Part shown: one piece after another, positions 1 to 9,761 of the stretch
How the letters are laid out: each line of letters opens with the position of its first letter
Position numbering within the stretch: position 1 is the stretch's first letter
Source: Xanthobacteraceae bacterium
Lineage (GTDB): Bacteria; Pseudomonadota; Alphaproteobacteria; Rhizobiales; Xanthobacteraceae
Length of the DNA: 64,000 nucleotides
Reading direction: 5' to 3'
NCBI GenBank assembly: GCA_004297465.1
Contig: SCUB01000001.1
Coordinates: forward strand, 186,001 to 250,000
Program-made: the position numbers and the translations under genes
The notes under the pieces: model-generated
What the model was told of the DNA's origin: nothing
Databases searched by the model: none
What the model saw: the letters and a program-made list of their open reading frames with translations, nothing else

Positions 1-261
1 GACATGCTGTATGTGCATCCGCATGCGGTGGGGCAGGGCGTCGGCACGGCCTTGTGCGAGGCGCTGGAAAAGCTCGCCGGCGCGCGCGGCGCCACCCGGC
101 TCACGGTCGAGGCCAGCGATACCGCGCGGCTGTTCTTCACCCACCGCGGCTACGGCGCCGAGCGCCGCAACACGGTGCCGCTCGGCGACGAATGGCTCGG
201 CACCACGACGATGCTGAAGCTTCTCACCCCCGTGCCTTCCCCCACGAGCATGCCTCAATGA
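1..261 (+). CDS. GNAT-type N-acetyltransferase, C-terminal part (5' truncated by window edge)
   Basis: This is the last 86 or so codons of a gene that starts before the window. The residues Q-G-V-G-T-A-L match the acetyl-CoA pyrophosphate-binding loop (Q/RxxGxG/A) of GNAT acetyltransferases. They are followed by the usual amphipathic helix and a late segment (VEASDTARLFFTHRGY) typical of the last strand-helix of the fold. The acyl acceptor cannot be told from this fragment. The stop overlaps the start of the next gene (ATGA), so the two are probably translationally coupled. The start codon lies outside the window. Confidence 0.75.
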   Translation, partial: DMLYVHPHAVGQGVGTALCEALEKLAGARGATRLTVEASDTARLFFTHRGYGAERRNTVPLGDEWLGTTTMLKLLTPVPSPTSMPQ

Positions 262-1856
262 CCCGCGAACGGCTCTATCTCTTCGACACCACGCTGCGCG
301 ACGGCGCCCAGACCAACGGCGTCGATTTCACCGTGCATGACAAGCAGGTGATCGCCGCGATGCTTGACGACCTCGGCATCGATTATGTCGAGGGTGGCTA
401 TCCCGGCGCCAATCCGTCCGATACCGAGTTCTTCTCGGCCAAGCCGAAGTTCAATCACGCCACCTTCACCGCTTTCGGCATGACCCGGCGGCCAGGCCGT
501 TCGGCCTCCAACGATCCCGGCATCGCGGCGCTGCTGGAGGCCAAGGCCGACGCCATCTGCTACGTCGCCAAGGCGTGGGACTACCATGTGCGCGTCGCGC
601 TGGAGACGACGCTGGAGGAAAACCTCGCCTCGATCCGCGACAGCGTCGCCGCGGCCAAGGCCAGGGGCCGCGAGGTGCTGGTCGACTGCGAGCATTTCTT
701 CGACGGCTACAAGGCCAACCCCGACTACGCGCTGGCCTGCGCGCGCACCGCATACGAGGCGGGAGCGCGCTGGGTGGTGCTGTGCGACACCAACGGCGGC
801 TCGATGCCGTACGAGATCGAGGCCATCGTGCGCGCTGTTGTTCCGCATGTGCCGGGCGACCATCTCGGCATCCATGCCCATAACGACACCGAGCAGGCGG
901 TGGCCAATTCGCTCGCCGCGGTGCGCGCCGGCGTGCGCCAGGTGCAGGGATCGCTCAACGGCCTGGGCGAGCGCTGCGGCAACGCCAACCTGTGCTCGAT
1001 CATCCCCACGCTCAAGCTCAAGAAGGAATTCTCCGACAGCCTCGACATCGGCGTCTCCGAGCAGCGGCTGGCGACGCTCCTGCAGGTGTCGCGCACGCTC
1101 GACGACATGCTCAACCGCGTGCCCAACCGCCACGCGCCCTATGTCGGCGACAGCGCCTTCGTCACCAAGGCCGGCATCCATGCCTCGGCGCTCCTGAAGG
1201 AGCCGGCGACCTACGAGCATGTCAGGCCGGAATCGGTCGGCAACAACCGCAAGCTGCTGGTGTCGGATCAGGCCGGCCGCTCCAACGTGCTGGCCGAGCT
1301 GGAGCGCGCCGGCATCGCGGTGGAGAAGGACGATCCGCGGCTTACCCGCCTGCTCGACGAGGTCAAGGAGCGCGAGGCGGCGGGCTATTCCTACGAATCC
1401 GCCGACGCCTCGTTCGCGCTGCTGGCGCGGCGCGTGCTCGGCCGCGTGCCGGAGTATTTCCGCGTCGAGCAGTTCGATGTCAACGTCGAGCAGCGCCACA
1501 ATGCGCTCGGTCACCGCGTCACCGTGGCGATGGCGGTGGTCAAGGTCAATGTCGCCGGCGAGATGCTGATCTCGGCGGCGGAAGGCAACGGCCCGGTCAA
1601 CGCGCTCGACGTCGCGCTGCGCAAGGATCTCGGCAAGTATCAGAAATACATCGACGGGCTGAAGCTCATCGATTATCGCGTCCGCATCCTCAATGGCGGC
1701 ACCGAGGCGGTGACGCGCGTGCTGATCGAGAGCGAGGATGAGAACGGCGATCGCTGGATCACCATCGGCGTGTCGCCCAACATCATCGACGCCTCGTTCC
1801 AGGCGCTGATGGATTCGGTCGTCTACAAGCTGGTCAAGGAGGGCGCGCCGGCCTGA
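258..1856 (+). CDS. cimA: Citramalate synthase (CimA-type, 2-isopropylmalate synthase/homocitrate family)
   Basis: A 532-residue protein of the DRE-TIM aldol-condensing family. It would join acetyl-CoA and pyruvate to give (R)-citramalate, the first step of the threonine-independent route to isoleucine. The N-terminus carries the metal-binding DTTLRDGAQ motif at about residues 8-16, then the catalytic HMGL-like TIM barrel with GIHAHNDT and GLGERCGNAN. The C-terminal part (from about residue 380) resembles the LeuA-type allosteric dimer domain. The length fits the long CimA class (TIGR00977) rather than LeuA. The ATG at 258 overlaps the preceding stop; the open frame extends upstream to 54, but that part lies in the GNAT gene in another frame and is not family-like. 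The substrate is inferred by family. Confidence 0.85.
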   Translation: MTRERLYLFDTTLRDGAQTNGVDFTVHDKQVIAAMLDDLGIDYVEGGYPGANPSDTEFFSAKPKFNHATFTAFGMTRRPGRSASNDPGIAALLEAKADAICYVAKAWDYHVRVALETTLEENLASIRDSVAAAKARGREVLVDCEHFFDGYKANPDYALACARTAYEAGARWVVLCDTNGGSMPYEIEAIVRAVVPHVPGDHLGIHAHNDTEQAVANSLAAVRAGVRQVQGSLNGLGERCGNANLCSIIPTLKLKKEFSDSLDIGVSEQRLATLLQVSRTLDDMLNRVPNRHAPYVGDSAFVTKAGIHASALLKEPATYEHVRPESVGNNRKLLVSDQAGRSNVLAELERAGIAVEKDDPRLTRLLDEVKEREAAGYSYESADASFALLARRVLGRVPEYFRVEQFDVNVEQRHNALGHRVTVAMAVVKVNVAGEMLISAAEGNGPVNALDVALRKDLGKYQKYIDGLKLIDYRVRILNGGTEAVTRVLIESEDENGDRWITIGVSPNIIDASFQALMDSVVYKLVKEGAPA

Positions 1857-1925
1857 GGCATGATCCCGAAAAGTGGGAACCGGTTTTCGAAAAAAGATCA
1901 TGCCCGCATGAGGCATGATCCCGAA
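1857..1925. repeat. Intergenic palindromic repeat (GGCATGATC...GATCATGCC) plus a partial second copy
   Basis: A 48-bp imperfect palindrome (1857-1904) starts directly after the citramalate synthase stop. Its termini are GGCATGATC and GATCATGCC and its core contains CCGAAAAG and CGGTTTTCG. A second copy begins at 1912 (GGCATGATCCCGAAAG) and breaks off after 14-16 bases. Elements of this type are scattered in intergenic DNA of Bradyrhizobium, Mesorhizobium and relatives. As an RNA hairpin it may also act as a transcript end between the convergent flanking genes, though no T-run follows. Confidence 0.8.
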
Positions 1926-1934
1926 AGCCCGCCT

Positions 1935-2540
1935 TTACATCCGCGCCGCGGTGCCGGCCTTCATCAGCAGCAGGGCCTCCGGCGCGGTCGCGATGGCGAC
2001 GCGCAGTTTGGGCAGAATGTCCTCGACCGTATTGGCGGTGAGGATGTCGACGGTCAGGCCCTCGCGGATGAACGCCAGCTCGCGCATGTGCTGCACGAGC
2101 TTGAGCAGCGGCTCCCAGAAGCCGTCGATGTTGGCGAGCAGGATCGGCTTGGCATGCTGGCCGAGCTGCGCCCAGGTGAGCTGCTCGACGAGTTCCTCCA
2201 GCGTGCCAAGTCCGCCCGGCAGCGCCACGAAGGCGTCGGCCTGCTCGAACATCGCCTGCTTGCGCTCGTGCATGTTGCGCGTGACGATCAGGTCCTGCAC
2301 CCGGGTCAGCGCCAGCTCGCGCGTCTTGAGGAATTCGGGAATGATGCCGGTCACCTTGCCGCCATGGTCGAGCACGGAAGTTGCGACCGCGCCCATCAGC
2401 CCGATCGAGCCGCCACCATAGACGAGGCGCACGCCGTTGTCGGCGAGGATGCGGCCGAACGCCGAGGCGGCATCGACAAAGCTGTGATTGGCGCCGGGGC
2501 CGGAGCCGCAATAGACGCACACGGAACGGATGGGGGTCAT
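1935..2540 (-). CDS. LOG-family protein (TIGR00730; cytokinin riboside 5'-monophosphate phosphoribohydrolase type)
   Basis: A 201-residue cytoplasmic protein with the two signatures of the LOG/Rossmann family: CVYCGS near the N-terminus and PGGLGTLEE at about residues 105-113. The latter forms the nucleotide-monophosphate binding and hydrolysis site. Family members cleave the N-glycosidic bond of AMP or of cytokinin riboside monophosphates. Residue M-T-P-I-R-S at 2540 is chosen as start because it places the first beta strand where homologues begin; an in-frame ATG at 2567 (nine codons earlier) is possible, and neither has a clear ribosome binding site. It converges on the citramalate synthase gene with the palindromic repeat between them. 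Confidence 0.85.
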   Translation of the reverse strand: MTPIRSVCVYCGSGPGANHSFVDAASAFGRILADNGVRLVYGGGSIGLMGAVATSVLDHGGKVTGIIPEFLKTRELALTRVQDLIVTRNMHERKQAMFEQADAFVALPGGLGTLEELVEQLTWAQLGQHAKPILLANIDGFWEPLLKLVQHMRELAFIREGLTVDILTANTVEDILPKLRVAIATAPEALLLMKAGTAARM

Positions 2541-2897
2541 TGTCTTGGGGGAATAATTCTGGGTCATAGGAACCGATGTGGCAACGCGCAAGCAGGAGGT
2601 CAAGATGGTCGCGGTGGAAACCAATTCTGCACGGGAAATTGACCCGGCGGTTGTCACGTTTCTGTCAAAAAAATTAACGGCACCCCATGTCAAGGCCGCT
2701 AAAACGTCCTATATCAGGTTACTGTCGTGCATCGCGTAGCATCACGGACGATGAACCCCATGATGACACCGGGATCACGCTTGGAATCGGATCGTGACGC
2801 GCGGGGTGCCGGCGCGGGCAGGGGCGTCTGCGTGTCCTGCGATGACTTCATGATCCGGACCGCCCGCCTTTTCCCCGCAGCGACGGAATAACCTTTC

Positions 2898-4856
2898 TTG
2901 AGACACTCCACCCGACAGGCCGAATCTTCCGCCGAGCGCGGCTCGCTTGTGTCAAATTTCATTGGCCTGTGGCCCTATATCTGGCCGACCGATCGCGCCG
3001 ATCTCAAGCGGCGGGTGATCGGCTCGCTGCTGCTGCTGATCCTCGCCAAGCTCGCCACGCTGGCGGTGCCGTTCACCTTCAAGTGGGCGACCGATGGGCT
3101 GAGCGGCCAGGCAAGCGCGCCCGCCGGCGGCTGGCTGGTATGGCTCATCGCCTCGCCGCTGATCATGACGGTGGCCTACGGCGCAACCCGCGTGCTGATG
3201 GCGCTGCTCACGCAGGTGCGCGACGGGCTGTTCGCCAAGGTGGCGATGCACGCGGTGCGCAAGCTCGCCTATCGCACCTTCGTGCATATGCATGAGCTGT
3301 CGCTGCGCTTCCATCTCGAGCGCAAGACCGGCGGCCTGACCCGCGTGCTGGAACGCGGCCGCACCGGCATCGAGGTCATCGTGCGCATGGTGGTCCTGAT
3401 GCTGGCGCCGACCATCGTCGAGGTCGCGCTGGTGGCCGCCGTATTGTTCTACCAGTTCGACTGGCGCTACGTGCTGGTGACCGCCGTCATGGTCGCGCTC
3501 TACATGTGGTTCACCTACGTGGCCACCGAATGGCGCATCGACATCCGCCGTCGCATGAACGAGTCCGACACCGACGCCAACACCAAGGCCATCGACTCGC
3601 TGCTCAACTACGAGACGGTCAAGTATTTCTCCTCCGAGCGTCACGAGTCCTTGCGCTACGACCGTTCGATGGAGCGCTATGAAGAGGCCAGCGTGAAGGC
3701 CTACACCTCGCTCGCGGTGCTCAACACCGGCCAGGCCATCATCTTCACCGCCGGGCTGACCGCCACCATGCTGATGTGCGTCGCCGGCATCCGCAACGGC
3801 GTCAACACCGTCGGCGACTTCGTCATGATCAACGCCATGATGGTGCAGCTCTACATGCCGCTCAATTTCATGGGCATGCTGTATCGCGAGATCAAGCAGG
3901 CGCTGATCGACATCGAGAAGATGTTCTCGATCCTGTCGCTCGCGCCGGAGGTGCGCGACCGCAAGGGCGCTGGTTCTCTGAAGGTCGCGCGCGGCGATAT
4001 CCGGTTCGAGAATGTGGCGTTCGCCTACGAACCCGAGCGGCCGATTCTGCGGGGCATCAGCTTTGCCGTGCCGGCGGGCCACAGGGTGGCGATCGTCGGG
4101 CCGTCGGGAGCGGGCAAGTCCACTATCTCGCGGCTGTTGTACCGCTTCTACGACGTCAGCGCCGGGCGCATCACCATCGACGGCCAGGATATCCGCGACG
4201 TGACGCAGGCCAGCCTGCGCGATGCGATCGGCATCGTGCCGCAGGACACCGTGCTGTTCAACGACACCATCCGCTACAACATCCGCTATGGCTGCCTGAG
4301 AGCCACCGACGCCGAGGTCGAGGAGGCCGCGCGGCTGGCGCAGATCGACGCCTTCATCCGCATGTCGCCCGACGGTTACGAGACCGAGGTCGGCGAGCGC
4401 GGACTGAAACTGTCCGGCGGCGAGAAGCAGCGCGTGGCGATCGCCCGCACCATCCTCAAGGGGCCGCCGATCCTGCTCTTGGACGAGGCGACCTCCGCGC
4501 TCGACAGCCACACCGAGAAGGATATCCAGGACTCGCTGGAGCAGGTGTCGCGCAACCGCACCACGCTGGTGATCGCGCACCGGCTGTCCACCATCGTCGA
4601 CGCCGATACCATCATCGTGCTCGACAATGGCGCGATCGTCGAGCGGGGCACCCATCACGAATTGCTGGCGGCCAGGGGGCTTTATGCCAGCATGTGGAAC
4701 CGCCAGCGCGAGGCCGAGGAGGCGCGCGAGAAACTGGCTTTGGTCGCCGACGAGGTAGAGGCACCCAATCGCAATCCGCCGCGAATGGACGAGCCGGAGC
4801 CGGTAACGCGCGAATTGCCGCCGCCGGGCGACGTCACGCCCCTTGCCGTGAAATAA
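2898..4856 (+). CDS. ABC exporter, fused permease-ATPase (Atm1/HMT1-like)
   Basis: A 652-residue half-transporter with an N-terminal six-helix ABC membrane domain (about residues 20-320) and a C-terminal ATPase. Walker A GPSGAGKST lies at about residue 400, the signature LSGGEKQR near 503, Walker B ILLLDEATSALD near 525 and the switch histidine in IAHRLST shortly after. The sequence around NYETVKYFSSE in the membrane domain is typical of the Atm1 subgroup, which in alphaproteobacteria exports glutathione-linked metals or sulfur compounds. No ATG is available at the N-terminus: TTG at 2898 is used here, and GTG at 2949 (17 codons later) is an equally plausible start. It stands alone between convergent neighbours. 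Confidence 0.85.
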   Translation: MRHSTRQAESSAERGSLVSNFIGLWPYIWPTDRADLKRRVIGSLLLLILAKLATLAVPFTFKWATDGLSGQASAPAGGWLVWLIASPLIMTVAYGATRVLMALLTQVRDGLFAKVAMHAVRKLAYRTFVHMHELSLRFHLERKTGGLTRVLERGRTGIEVIVRMVVLMLAPTIVEVALVAAVLFYQFDWRYVLVTAVMVALYMWFTYVATEWRIDIRRRMNESDTDANTKAIDSLLNYETVKYFSSERHESLRYDRSMERYEEASVKAYTSLAVLNTGQAIIFTAGLTATMLMCVAGIRNGVNTVGDFVMINAMMVQLYMPLNFMGMLYREIKQALIDIEKMFSILSLAPEVRDRKGAGSLKVARGDIRFENVAFAYEPERPILRGISFAVPAGHRVAIVGPSGAGKSTISRLLYRFYDVSAGRITIDGQDIRDVTQASLRDAIGIVPQDTVLFNDTIRYNIRYGCLRATDAEVEEAARLAQIDAFIRMSPDGYETEVGERGLKLSGGEKQRVAIARTILKGPPILLLDEATSALDSHTEKDIQDSLEQVSRNRTTLVIAHRLSTIVDADTIIVLDNGAIVERGTHHELLAARGLYASMWNRQREAEEAREKLALVADEVEAPNRNPPRMDEPEPVTRELPPPGDVTPLAVK

Positions 4857-4863
4857 CGCGTTT

Positions 4864-6315
4864 TCAAGCCGCGCGGATCGAGGCGAGGAACTCCGCCATC
4901 TCGGTCTTGAGCTTGCGGCTGCGCTGCGACAGCGCCTGCGCCGAGGCCAGCATCTGGTTGGAGGCGATGCCGGTTTCGCCAGCCCCGCGCGCCACCTCGC
5001 CGACATCGCTGGCGACATGGGCGGTGCCGGCGGCGGCCGACTGGACATTGCTGGCGATGTCCACGGTGGCGGCGCCCTGCTGTTGGATCACCGCGGTGAT
5101 GGTGAGCGAGATTTCCGAAATGCGGTTGATAGTGGCGCCGATGCTCTTGATGACGGCAATGGACTCGGCGGTGGCGTTCTGGATGCCGCCGATCTGGGCG
5201 CCGATCTCCTGGGTCGCGCGCGCGGTCTGGCTGGCCAGCTTCTTGACCTCCTGCGCCACGACCGAAAAACCCCTGCCGGCTTCGCCGGCGCGCGCCGCCT
5301 CGATGGTGGCGTTGAGCGCCAGCAGGTTGGTCTGCTCGGCGATCTCCGCGATCAGCCTGATGACGTCGCCGATGCGCGCGCCGGCAGCCGCGAGTTCGCC
5401 GATGCGCTGGTCGGCGGCCTTGGCCTGAACCACCGCCTCGGCGGCGATGCCGCTCGATTCCTCGATCCGGCGCGCGATCTCGCCGATCGATGAGGAGAGC
5501 TGCTCGGTCGCCTTGGCCGCCGAGCGCACGTTGCTGGACGCGGTCTGGGAGGCTTCGGCGAGACTGTGGGTGAGCTGTTCGGAGCGCAGCGCCGTGGCGT
5601 TGAGCGCGCCCGAGACGGTCTCGAATTCGGAAGCCTGCTCCGACACCTGATCGACGATCTCGGCGACGGCGTCGCGGAAACTATCGGCAAGGCGATGCAG
5701 GTCGCGCTTGCGCTCCTCGGCGCTCAGGCGCGCCGCCGTCTCGCGCTCGGCCGTAAGGCGGTTGCGCTCGACGGCGTTTTCGCGGAACACCTGGACCGCA
5801 TCGGCCATCTGGCCGATCTCGTCGCTGCGGCCGATGCAGGGGATCGCGACGTCGGTGGCGCCCTTGGCAAGCCGCGTCATGGTTTCGGCCATGGCGATGA
5901 GGCGCTGCGAGATGGTCCGACGCAACACCACTGCGAACAGGATGGCGACCAGCGTGCCGGCAACCGCGGTCGCGAGCGCCAGCCAGCGTTCGATCTCGAT
6001 CACCAGGATAAGCTGCTCGATCACCTCGGAGGTCTGGCTGCGGTTCCGCGCCAGCAGCGTCTCGGCCGGTCCGGCTTCGGCCTTCAGATCCTTGAGCGTC
6101 TGGATCAGGGTGAGGCTGCCGTCGGCGGTCTGCCTGAAGTTGTCGTTGACCCTGCCGATCAGCGCGGCGTTGTAGCTCGCCATGATCTGAACGCTGGCGA
6201 CCAGCGCGACGAAGAACAGCACCGCCAGCATGGAGACGAGGCTGATGCGCGAGGCGATGGTCGAGAACGGGGCAGCGCGCCGCGCGGCGTCCGAGCGTGA
6301 GGAGATGGCTGACAT
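4864..6315 (-). CDS. Methyl-accepting chemotaxis protein
   Basis: A 483-residue chemoreceptor. A first membrane helix lies at about residues 20-45 and a second near 110-135, so the periplasmic loop is short (about 60 residues) and unlikely to hold a classical ligand domain. A HAMP linker follows ([22 protein letters not shown]), then the cytoplasmic signalling hairpin whose tip reads [24 protein letters not shown]. The start at 6315 (MSAISSRSD) gives a normal cytoplasmic N-terminus; the frame stays open 32 codons further upstream without receptor-like sequence. No CheA/CheW genes are nearby. The ligand is unknown. Confidence 0.9.
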   Translation of the reverse strand: MSAISSRSDAARRAAPFSTIASRISLVSMLAVLFFVALVASVQIMASYNAALIGRVNDNFRQTADGSLTLIQTLKDLKAEAGPAETLLARNRSQTSEVIEQLILVIEIERWLALATAVAGTLVAILFAVVLRRTISQRLIAMAETMTRLAKGATDVAIPCIGRSDEIGQMADAVQVFRENAVERNRLTAERETAARLSAEERKRDLHRLADSFRDAVAEIVDQVSEQASEFETVSGALNATALRSEQLTHSLAEASQTASSNVRSAAKATEQLSSSIGEIARRIEESSGIAAEAVVQAKAADQRIGELAAAGARIGDVIRLIAEIAEQTNLLALNATIEAARAGEAGRGFSVVAQEVKKLASQTARATQEIGAQIGGIQNATAESIAVIKSIGATINRISEISLTITAVIQQQGAATVDIASNVQSAAAGTAHVASDVGEVARGAGETGIASNQMLASAQALSQRSRKLKTEMAEFLASIRAA

Positions 6316-6590
6316 GGAAAAGGCCGTGTGGTGAGGACCCGGGCCGAAGCGGCCAGGGCGGTGGAAAGCTTGCGCGAGGGTCGCGCAGATATGTAAAGAG
6401 TTACTAATCAAACCGCCTGTTCAGGCTGTTTTTCCTGACTAAAGTACGGAAATTCCGCGCTTTTGCGAGGCGCCTGCGACTGGCGCGCGCGGTGCGAAAC
6501 GGTCCGTTTCGCGCCAGCCGATCATTTCTGTCCTTTACGTGCCGCCGCAGACAGGGCATTGCCAGCCTTTGAGCCACGAGCATTCATCCC

Positions 6591-7289
6591 ATGTCGATCC
6601 TCAATTCCATCCGTGCCCAGGTGCCCCCGATCCATCCCGAGGGCTATCCCTTCATCGGCGCCTTCGCGCTCGCCAGCCTCATCCTGTTCTGGATCTGGAC
6701 CCCACTCGGCTGGATCGCAACGGTGCTGACCGTGTGGTGCGCGCTGTTCTTCCGCGACCCCAGGCGCGTCACTCCGGTGCGCGACGGGCTGGTGATCTCG
6801 CCGGCCGACGGCCGCGTCTCGATGGTGGTGCTGGCGGTGCCGCCGGCCGAACTCGGCCTCGGCGACAAGCCGCTGCCGCGCATCTCGATCTTCATGAGCG
6901 TGTTCAACTGCCATGTGAACCGCGCTCCCGTCGCCGGCCGCATCGAGCGCATCGTCTACACGCCCGGCAAGTTCATCAACGCCGAGCTCGACAAGGCCAG
7001 CGAGCATAACGAGCGCAACGCGCTGGTCATCGCCACCGGCGCGGGACGGATCGGGGTGGTGCAGATCGCCGGGCTGATCGCGCGCCGCATCGTGTCGTTC
7101 GTGCGCGAGGGGCAGGAGGTCACCCAGGGCGAACGGTTCGGCCTGATCCGGTTCGGCTCGCGGCTTGACGTGTTCATGCCCGAAGGCGCCAAGGCGCTGG
7201 TGGCGGAGGGGCAGACCGCCATCGCCGGGGAAACCGTGCTGGCCGATTTCCGCGTCGGCGACGGCGGACGCAGCTACCGCCTGGATTAA
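6591..7289 (+). CDS. psd: Phosphatidylserine decarboxylase proenzyme
   Basis: A 232-residue proenzyme of the short Psd class that converts phosphatidylserine to phosphatidylethanolamine at the membrane. The self-cleavage site is visible as FGSR with Ser190, which would become the pyruvoyl group of the small subunit. An N-terminal hydrophobic stretch (about residues 22-52, [16 protein letters not shown] onward) anchors it, and [11 protein letters not shown] is the conserved substrate-site segment. The next gene, 65 bp downstream on the same strand, encodes the enzyme that makes its substrate, so the pair is a phosphatidylethanolamine operon, the usual order in Rhizobiales. Confidence 0.92.
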   Translation: MSILNSIRAQVPPIHPEGYPFIGAFALASLILFWIWTPLGWIATVLTVWCALFFRDPRRVTPVRDGLVISPADGRVSMVVLAVPPAELGLGDKPLPRISIFMSVFNCHVNRAPVAGRIERIVYTPGKFINAELDKASEHNERNALVIATGAGRIGVVQIAGLIARRIVSFVREGQEVTQGERFGLIRFGSRLDVFMPEGAKALVAEGQTAIAGETVLADFRVGDGGRSYRLD

Positions 7290-7354
7290 GCCTTTTTAAC
7301 CAAACAGCCTTTGCCTCCGATGGCGCGCGAGGCCCATGTGCGGTAATCTGGGCC

Positions 7355-8242
7355 ATGGTGAAAATCCGCGATACCCGCTCGTTCGACTTCCGGCGCCCGC
7401 GTTTCCGGCCGATCCCGGTGCGGATGCTGGTGCCCAACGTCATCACGTTGCTGGCGATCTGCGCCGGACTGACCGCCATCCGCCTGTCCACCGAGGATCG
7501 GCTGGAACTCGCGGTCGGCGCCATCGTGTTCGCCGCCATCCTCGACGGCATCGACGGGCGGGTCGCGCGCCTGATCAAGGGTCAGTCGAAATTTGGCGCC
7601 GAGCTCGACAGCCTCGCCGACTTCGTCAATTTCGGCGTCGCGCCGGCCGTGATCCTGTATTTCTGGCAGCTCAACCAGCTGCACAATGTCGGCTGGATCG
7701 CGGCGATGGTGTTCGCCATCAGCGGCGCGCTGCGGCTCGCCCGCTTCAACGCCACCATGGACGACCCCGACAAGCCGGCTTTCGCGGCGAATTTCTTCAC
7801 CGGCGTGCCGGCGCCCGCGGGCGCCATCCTGGCCCTGCTGCCGTTGTATTTCTCGTTCCTCGGCATCGGTGTGCTCCCGGCGCCGCTGGCGGCGCTCTAT
7901 GTGCTCGGTATTGCGTTCCTGATGGTCTCGCGACTGCCGGTGTTCTCCGGCAAGAAGATCGGCAAGCGGGTGTCGCCGGAATTGGTGCTGCCGGTGGTCG
8001 TGCTGGCGGTGCTGTTTATCGCCTCGCTGATCAGCTATCCGTGGCAGGTGATGTCGGTCGGCTCGCTGGTCTATCTCGCAAGTCTGCCGTTCGGCTGGAT
8101 GTCCTACGCCCGGCTGGCGCGCGAGGCGGCGCAGGGTGAGACGGCGACCGCTTCCAGCGCGCCGGCGCCCGACGCGGCTGGAGTTCCCGCGCCGCCGCCC
8201 CCGGCGGATTCCGCCGACCAGCGGCCGCCGCGGCTTAACTAG
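7355..8242 (+). CDS. pssA: CDP-diacylglycerol-serine O-phosphatidyltransferase
   Basis: A 295-residue integral membrane enzyme of the CDP-alcohol phosphatidyltransferase family, which makes phosphatidylserine from CDP-diacylglycerol and serine. The catalytic DGx2(A/R)R...G...Dx3D motif is seen at about residues 65-92: DGIDGRVARL, then FGAELDSLADF. Several hydrophobic helices follow. The last 35 residues are rich in Ala and Pro and are probably a disordered tail. It lies directly behind psd, so both steps of phosphatidylethanolamine synthesis are encoded together. The ATG at 7355 is the first in frame. Confidence 0.92.
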   Translation: MVKIRDTRSFDFRRPRFRPIPVRMLVPNVITLLAICAGLTAIRLSTEDRLELAVGAIVFAAILDGIDGRVARLIKGQSKFGAELDSLADFVNFGVAPAVILYFWQLNQLHNVGWIAAMVFAISGALRLARFNATMDDPDKPAFAANFFTGVPAPAGAILALLPLYFSFLGIGVLPAPLAALYVLGIAFLMVSRLPVFSGKKIGKRVSPELVLPVVVLAVLFIASLISYPWQVMSVGSLVYLASLPFGWMSYARLAREAAQGETATASSAPAPDAAGVPAPPPPADSADQRPPRLN

Positions 8243-8272
8243 GTTCCGAAGCTTTCGTCTTTTGCCGGGGTG

Positions 8273-8725
8273 CTAGCGCGCCAGCGAAATGGCGTGTCCG
8301 CCGGTGGTCTGGCCCTGGAAGCGGTCGGGAGCGGCCAGCGACAACGCCACCAGGGTCTGCCCGGTGTGGTCGCGCAGCACCAGGCCGCGATCCTCATAGG
8401 TCCATTTGCGGGCGGTGAAGAAGGTGTACGGGCAGCCGTCGGCCGGGGCGATGGTTCCTTCGGTGGCGCCGGCCACGGCACCCAGCGTCAGGGCGCAGGT
8501 TTCCGCGTCCGGCGACGTCAGCGTCCAGCGTCCGGCGAGTTCGACCGGCGGCGTGGCGCGTATTCCCTCGGCGGCGGCGGGTTCCAACGACCCCGACTCG
8601 CCAAATCCCGTCAGCCGGTCGATGCCGCATGAGGCCAGCGTCAGGGCCGCAAGCGCGCACGCGGCGAGTGTGGCGCTGCGCGTGCGGCGTGCCTTGTCTG
8701 GTTGTGGCCGCGGCGCTGCCGGCAT
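8273..8725 (-). CDS. AprI/Inh-type protease-inhibitor-like lipoprotein (Omp19 family)
   Basis: A 150-residue predicted outer-membrane or periplasmic lipoprotein. A basic N-terminus and hydrophobic stretch end in a lipobox (LTLASC), giving Cys33 as the lipidated residue. The mature part has the small beta-barrel pattern of the AprI/Inh metalloprotease inhibitor domain: LAGRWTL near the start, a pair of Cys (CALTL and CPYTF) that would form the family disulfide, and the late W...RGLVLRD segment. The best known relative in this order is Brucella Omp19. Inhibitor activity here is inferred from the fold only. It is convergent with pssA. Confidence 0.75.
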   Translation of the reverse strand: MPAAPRPQPDKARRTRSATLAACALAALTLASCGIDRLTGFGESGSLEPAAAEGIRATPPVELAGRWTLTSPDAETCALTLGAVAGATEGTIAPADGCPYTFFTARKWTYEDRGLVLRDHTGQTLVALSLAAPDRFQGQTTGGHAISLAR

Positions 8726-8952
8726 GTCCTGCGAAGGTCTCCCTGGATGGGCCGTGATCCGGCGCCGGTCGCTCTCTCCTTGCGTGGTTACCAGAGTGTT
8801 GATGCCTTGTCAGGTGCCGCGCCGCGCGGCCGCGCGTCGGGGACCGTTCAACTTCGAGCTAAGCTTTACGCTCCTTTAATGGCGCAGACAGTAGGGTGCC
8901 ATCAGCCGCCTGGAACAGACCGGCGCAAGTTGCGTGCGCGTTGGAGTTTTTC

Positions 8953-9726
8953 ATGGATATCACAACCGGCATTGGCCTGGTCGCCGGAGCCGCCGTTATC
9001 GCCATCCTGATCCTGATGGGTGGCGACTTTCGTATGTTCTATGATCTCCACGCCATCATCATCATCTTCGGCGGGTCGTTCGCCGCGACCCTGATCCGGT
9101 TTCCGCTGGTGGCGATGCTGCACGGGCTGCCGCTCGGTCTCAAATTCGCCTTCAGCATGCGCAACACCACCTCGCGCGAACTGGTCGACGAACTCGCCGT
9201 GCTTGCCGAGATCGCGCGCAAGCAGGGGCCGGTCGGGCTGGAAAAGGCCGAGACCGAAGACCAGTTCCTCGCCAAGGGCATCCGCTACGTCGCCGACGGC
9301 TACGACTCCGACTTCATTCGCGACAACCTTGAGCGCGACCGCGACAATTTCCTCACCCATCTCGACGAGGGCCAGAAGATCTACCGCGCCATCGGCGACT
9401 GCGCCCCTGCCTTCGGCATGATCGGCACGCTGATCGGCATGGTGCAGATGTTCTCCAACATGTCCGACCCGTCCAAGCTCGGCCCGTTCATGGCGGTGGC
9501 GCTGCTGGCGACGCTGTACGGCGCGCTGGTCGCCAACCTGTTCTGCCTGCCGATCGCCGACAAGCTGCACGTCAAGCTGGTGGACGAGGAGGTCAACCGC
9601 ACGCTGATCATCGACGGCATCCTGATGATCCGCGACGCCAAGAGCCCGACGCTGGTGCGTGAAATGCTGCTGGCCTACCTGCCGGAGGCGCACCGCCATG
9701 AAGAGGCGGAGACCGCGCCGGCCTGA
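8953..9726 (+). CDS. motA: MotA/PomA-type stator subunit (MotA/TolQ/ExbB proton channel family)
   Basis: A 257-residue inner-membrane protein with four membrane helices in the MotA arrangement: two at the N-terminus (about residues 5-25 and 30-50) and two after a long cytoplasmic loop (about 150-215). The proline-containing segment APAFGMIGTLIGMVQMF is the hallmark of the third helix. Its length is closer to the PomA type than to the longer enterobacterial MotA. A good ribosome binding site (TTGGAGT) precedes the ATG at 8953. The MotB-like partner follows 35 bp downstream. No flagellar genes are in the window, so the pair is an isolated stator locus. Confidence 0.85.
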   Translation: MDITTGIGLVAGAAVIAILILMGGDFRMFYDLHAIIIIFGGSFAATLIRFPLVAMLHGLPLGLKFAFSMRNTTSRELVDELAVLAEIARKQGPVGLEKAETEDQFLAKGIRYVADGYDSDFIRDNLERDRDNFLTHLDEGQKIYRAIGDCAPAFGMIGTLIGMVQMFSNMSDPSKLGPFMAVALLATLYGALVANLFCLPIADKLHVKLVDEEVNRTLIIDGILMIRDAKSPTLVREMLLAYLPEAHRHEEAETAPA

Positions 9727-9761
9727 TCGCCGGCGGGGTCAACAGCACGGGGGGCGGTCTT

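Noticed and set aside
255-1916. Long open frame (553 codons) on the strand opposite the citramalate synthase gene
   Set aside because: It is the mirror of GC-rich codon use in the real gene. The sequence is repetitive in His, Arg, Asp and Leu with no family motif.
2714-2962. Small minus-strand frame between the LOG gene and the ABC exporter
   Set aside because: It overlaps the exporter start, lacks motifs, and its composition looks like intergenic DNA.
2952-5048. 698-codon antisense frame across the ABC exporter
   Set aside because: The plus-strand protein has all ABC motifs; the antisense product has none and ends inside a second known gene.
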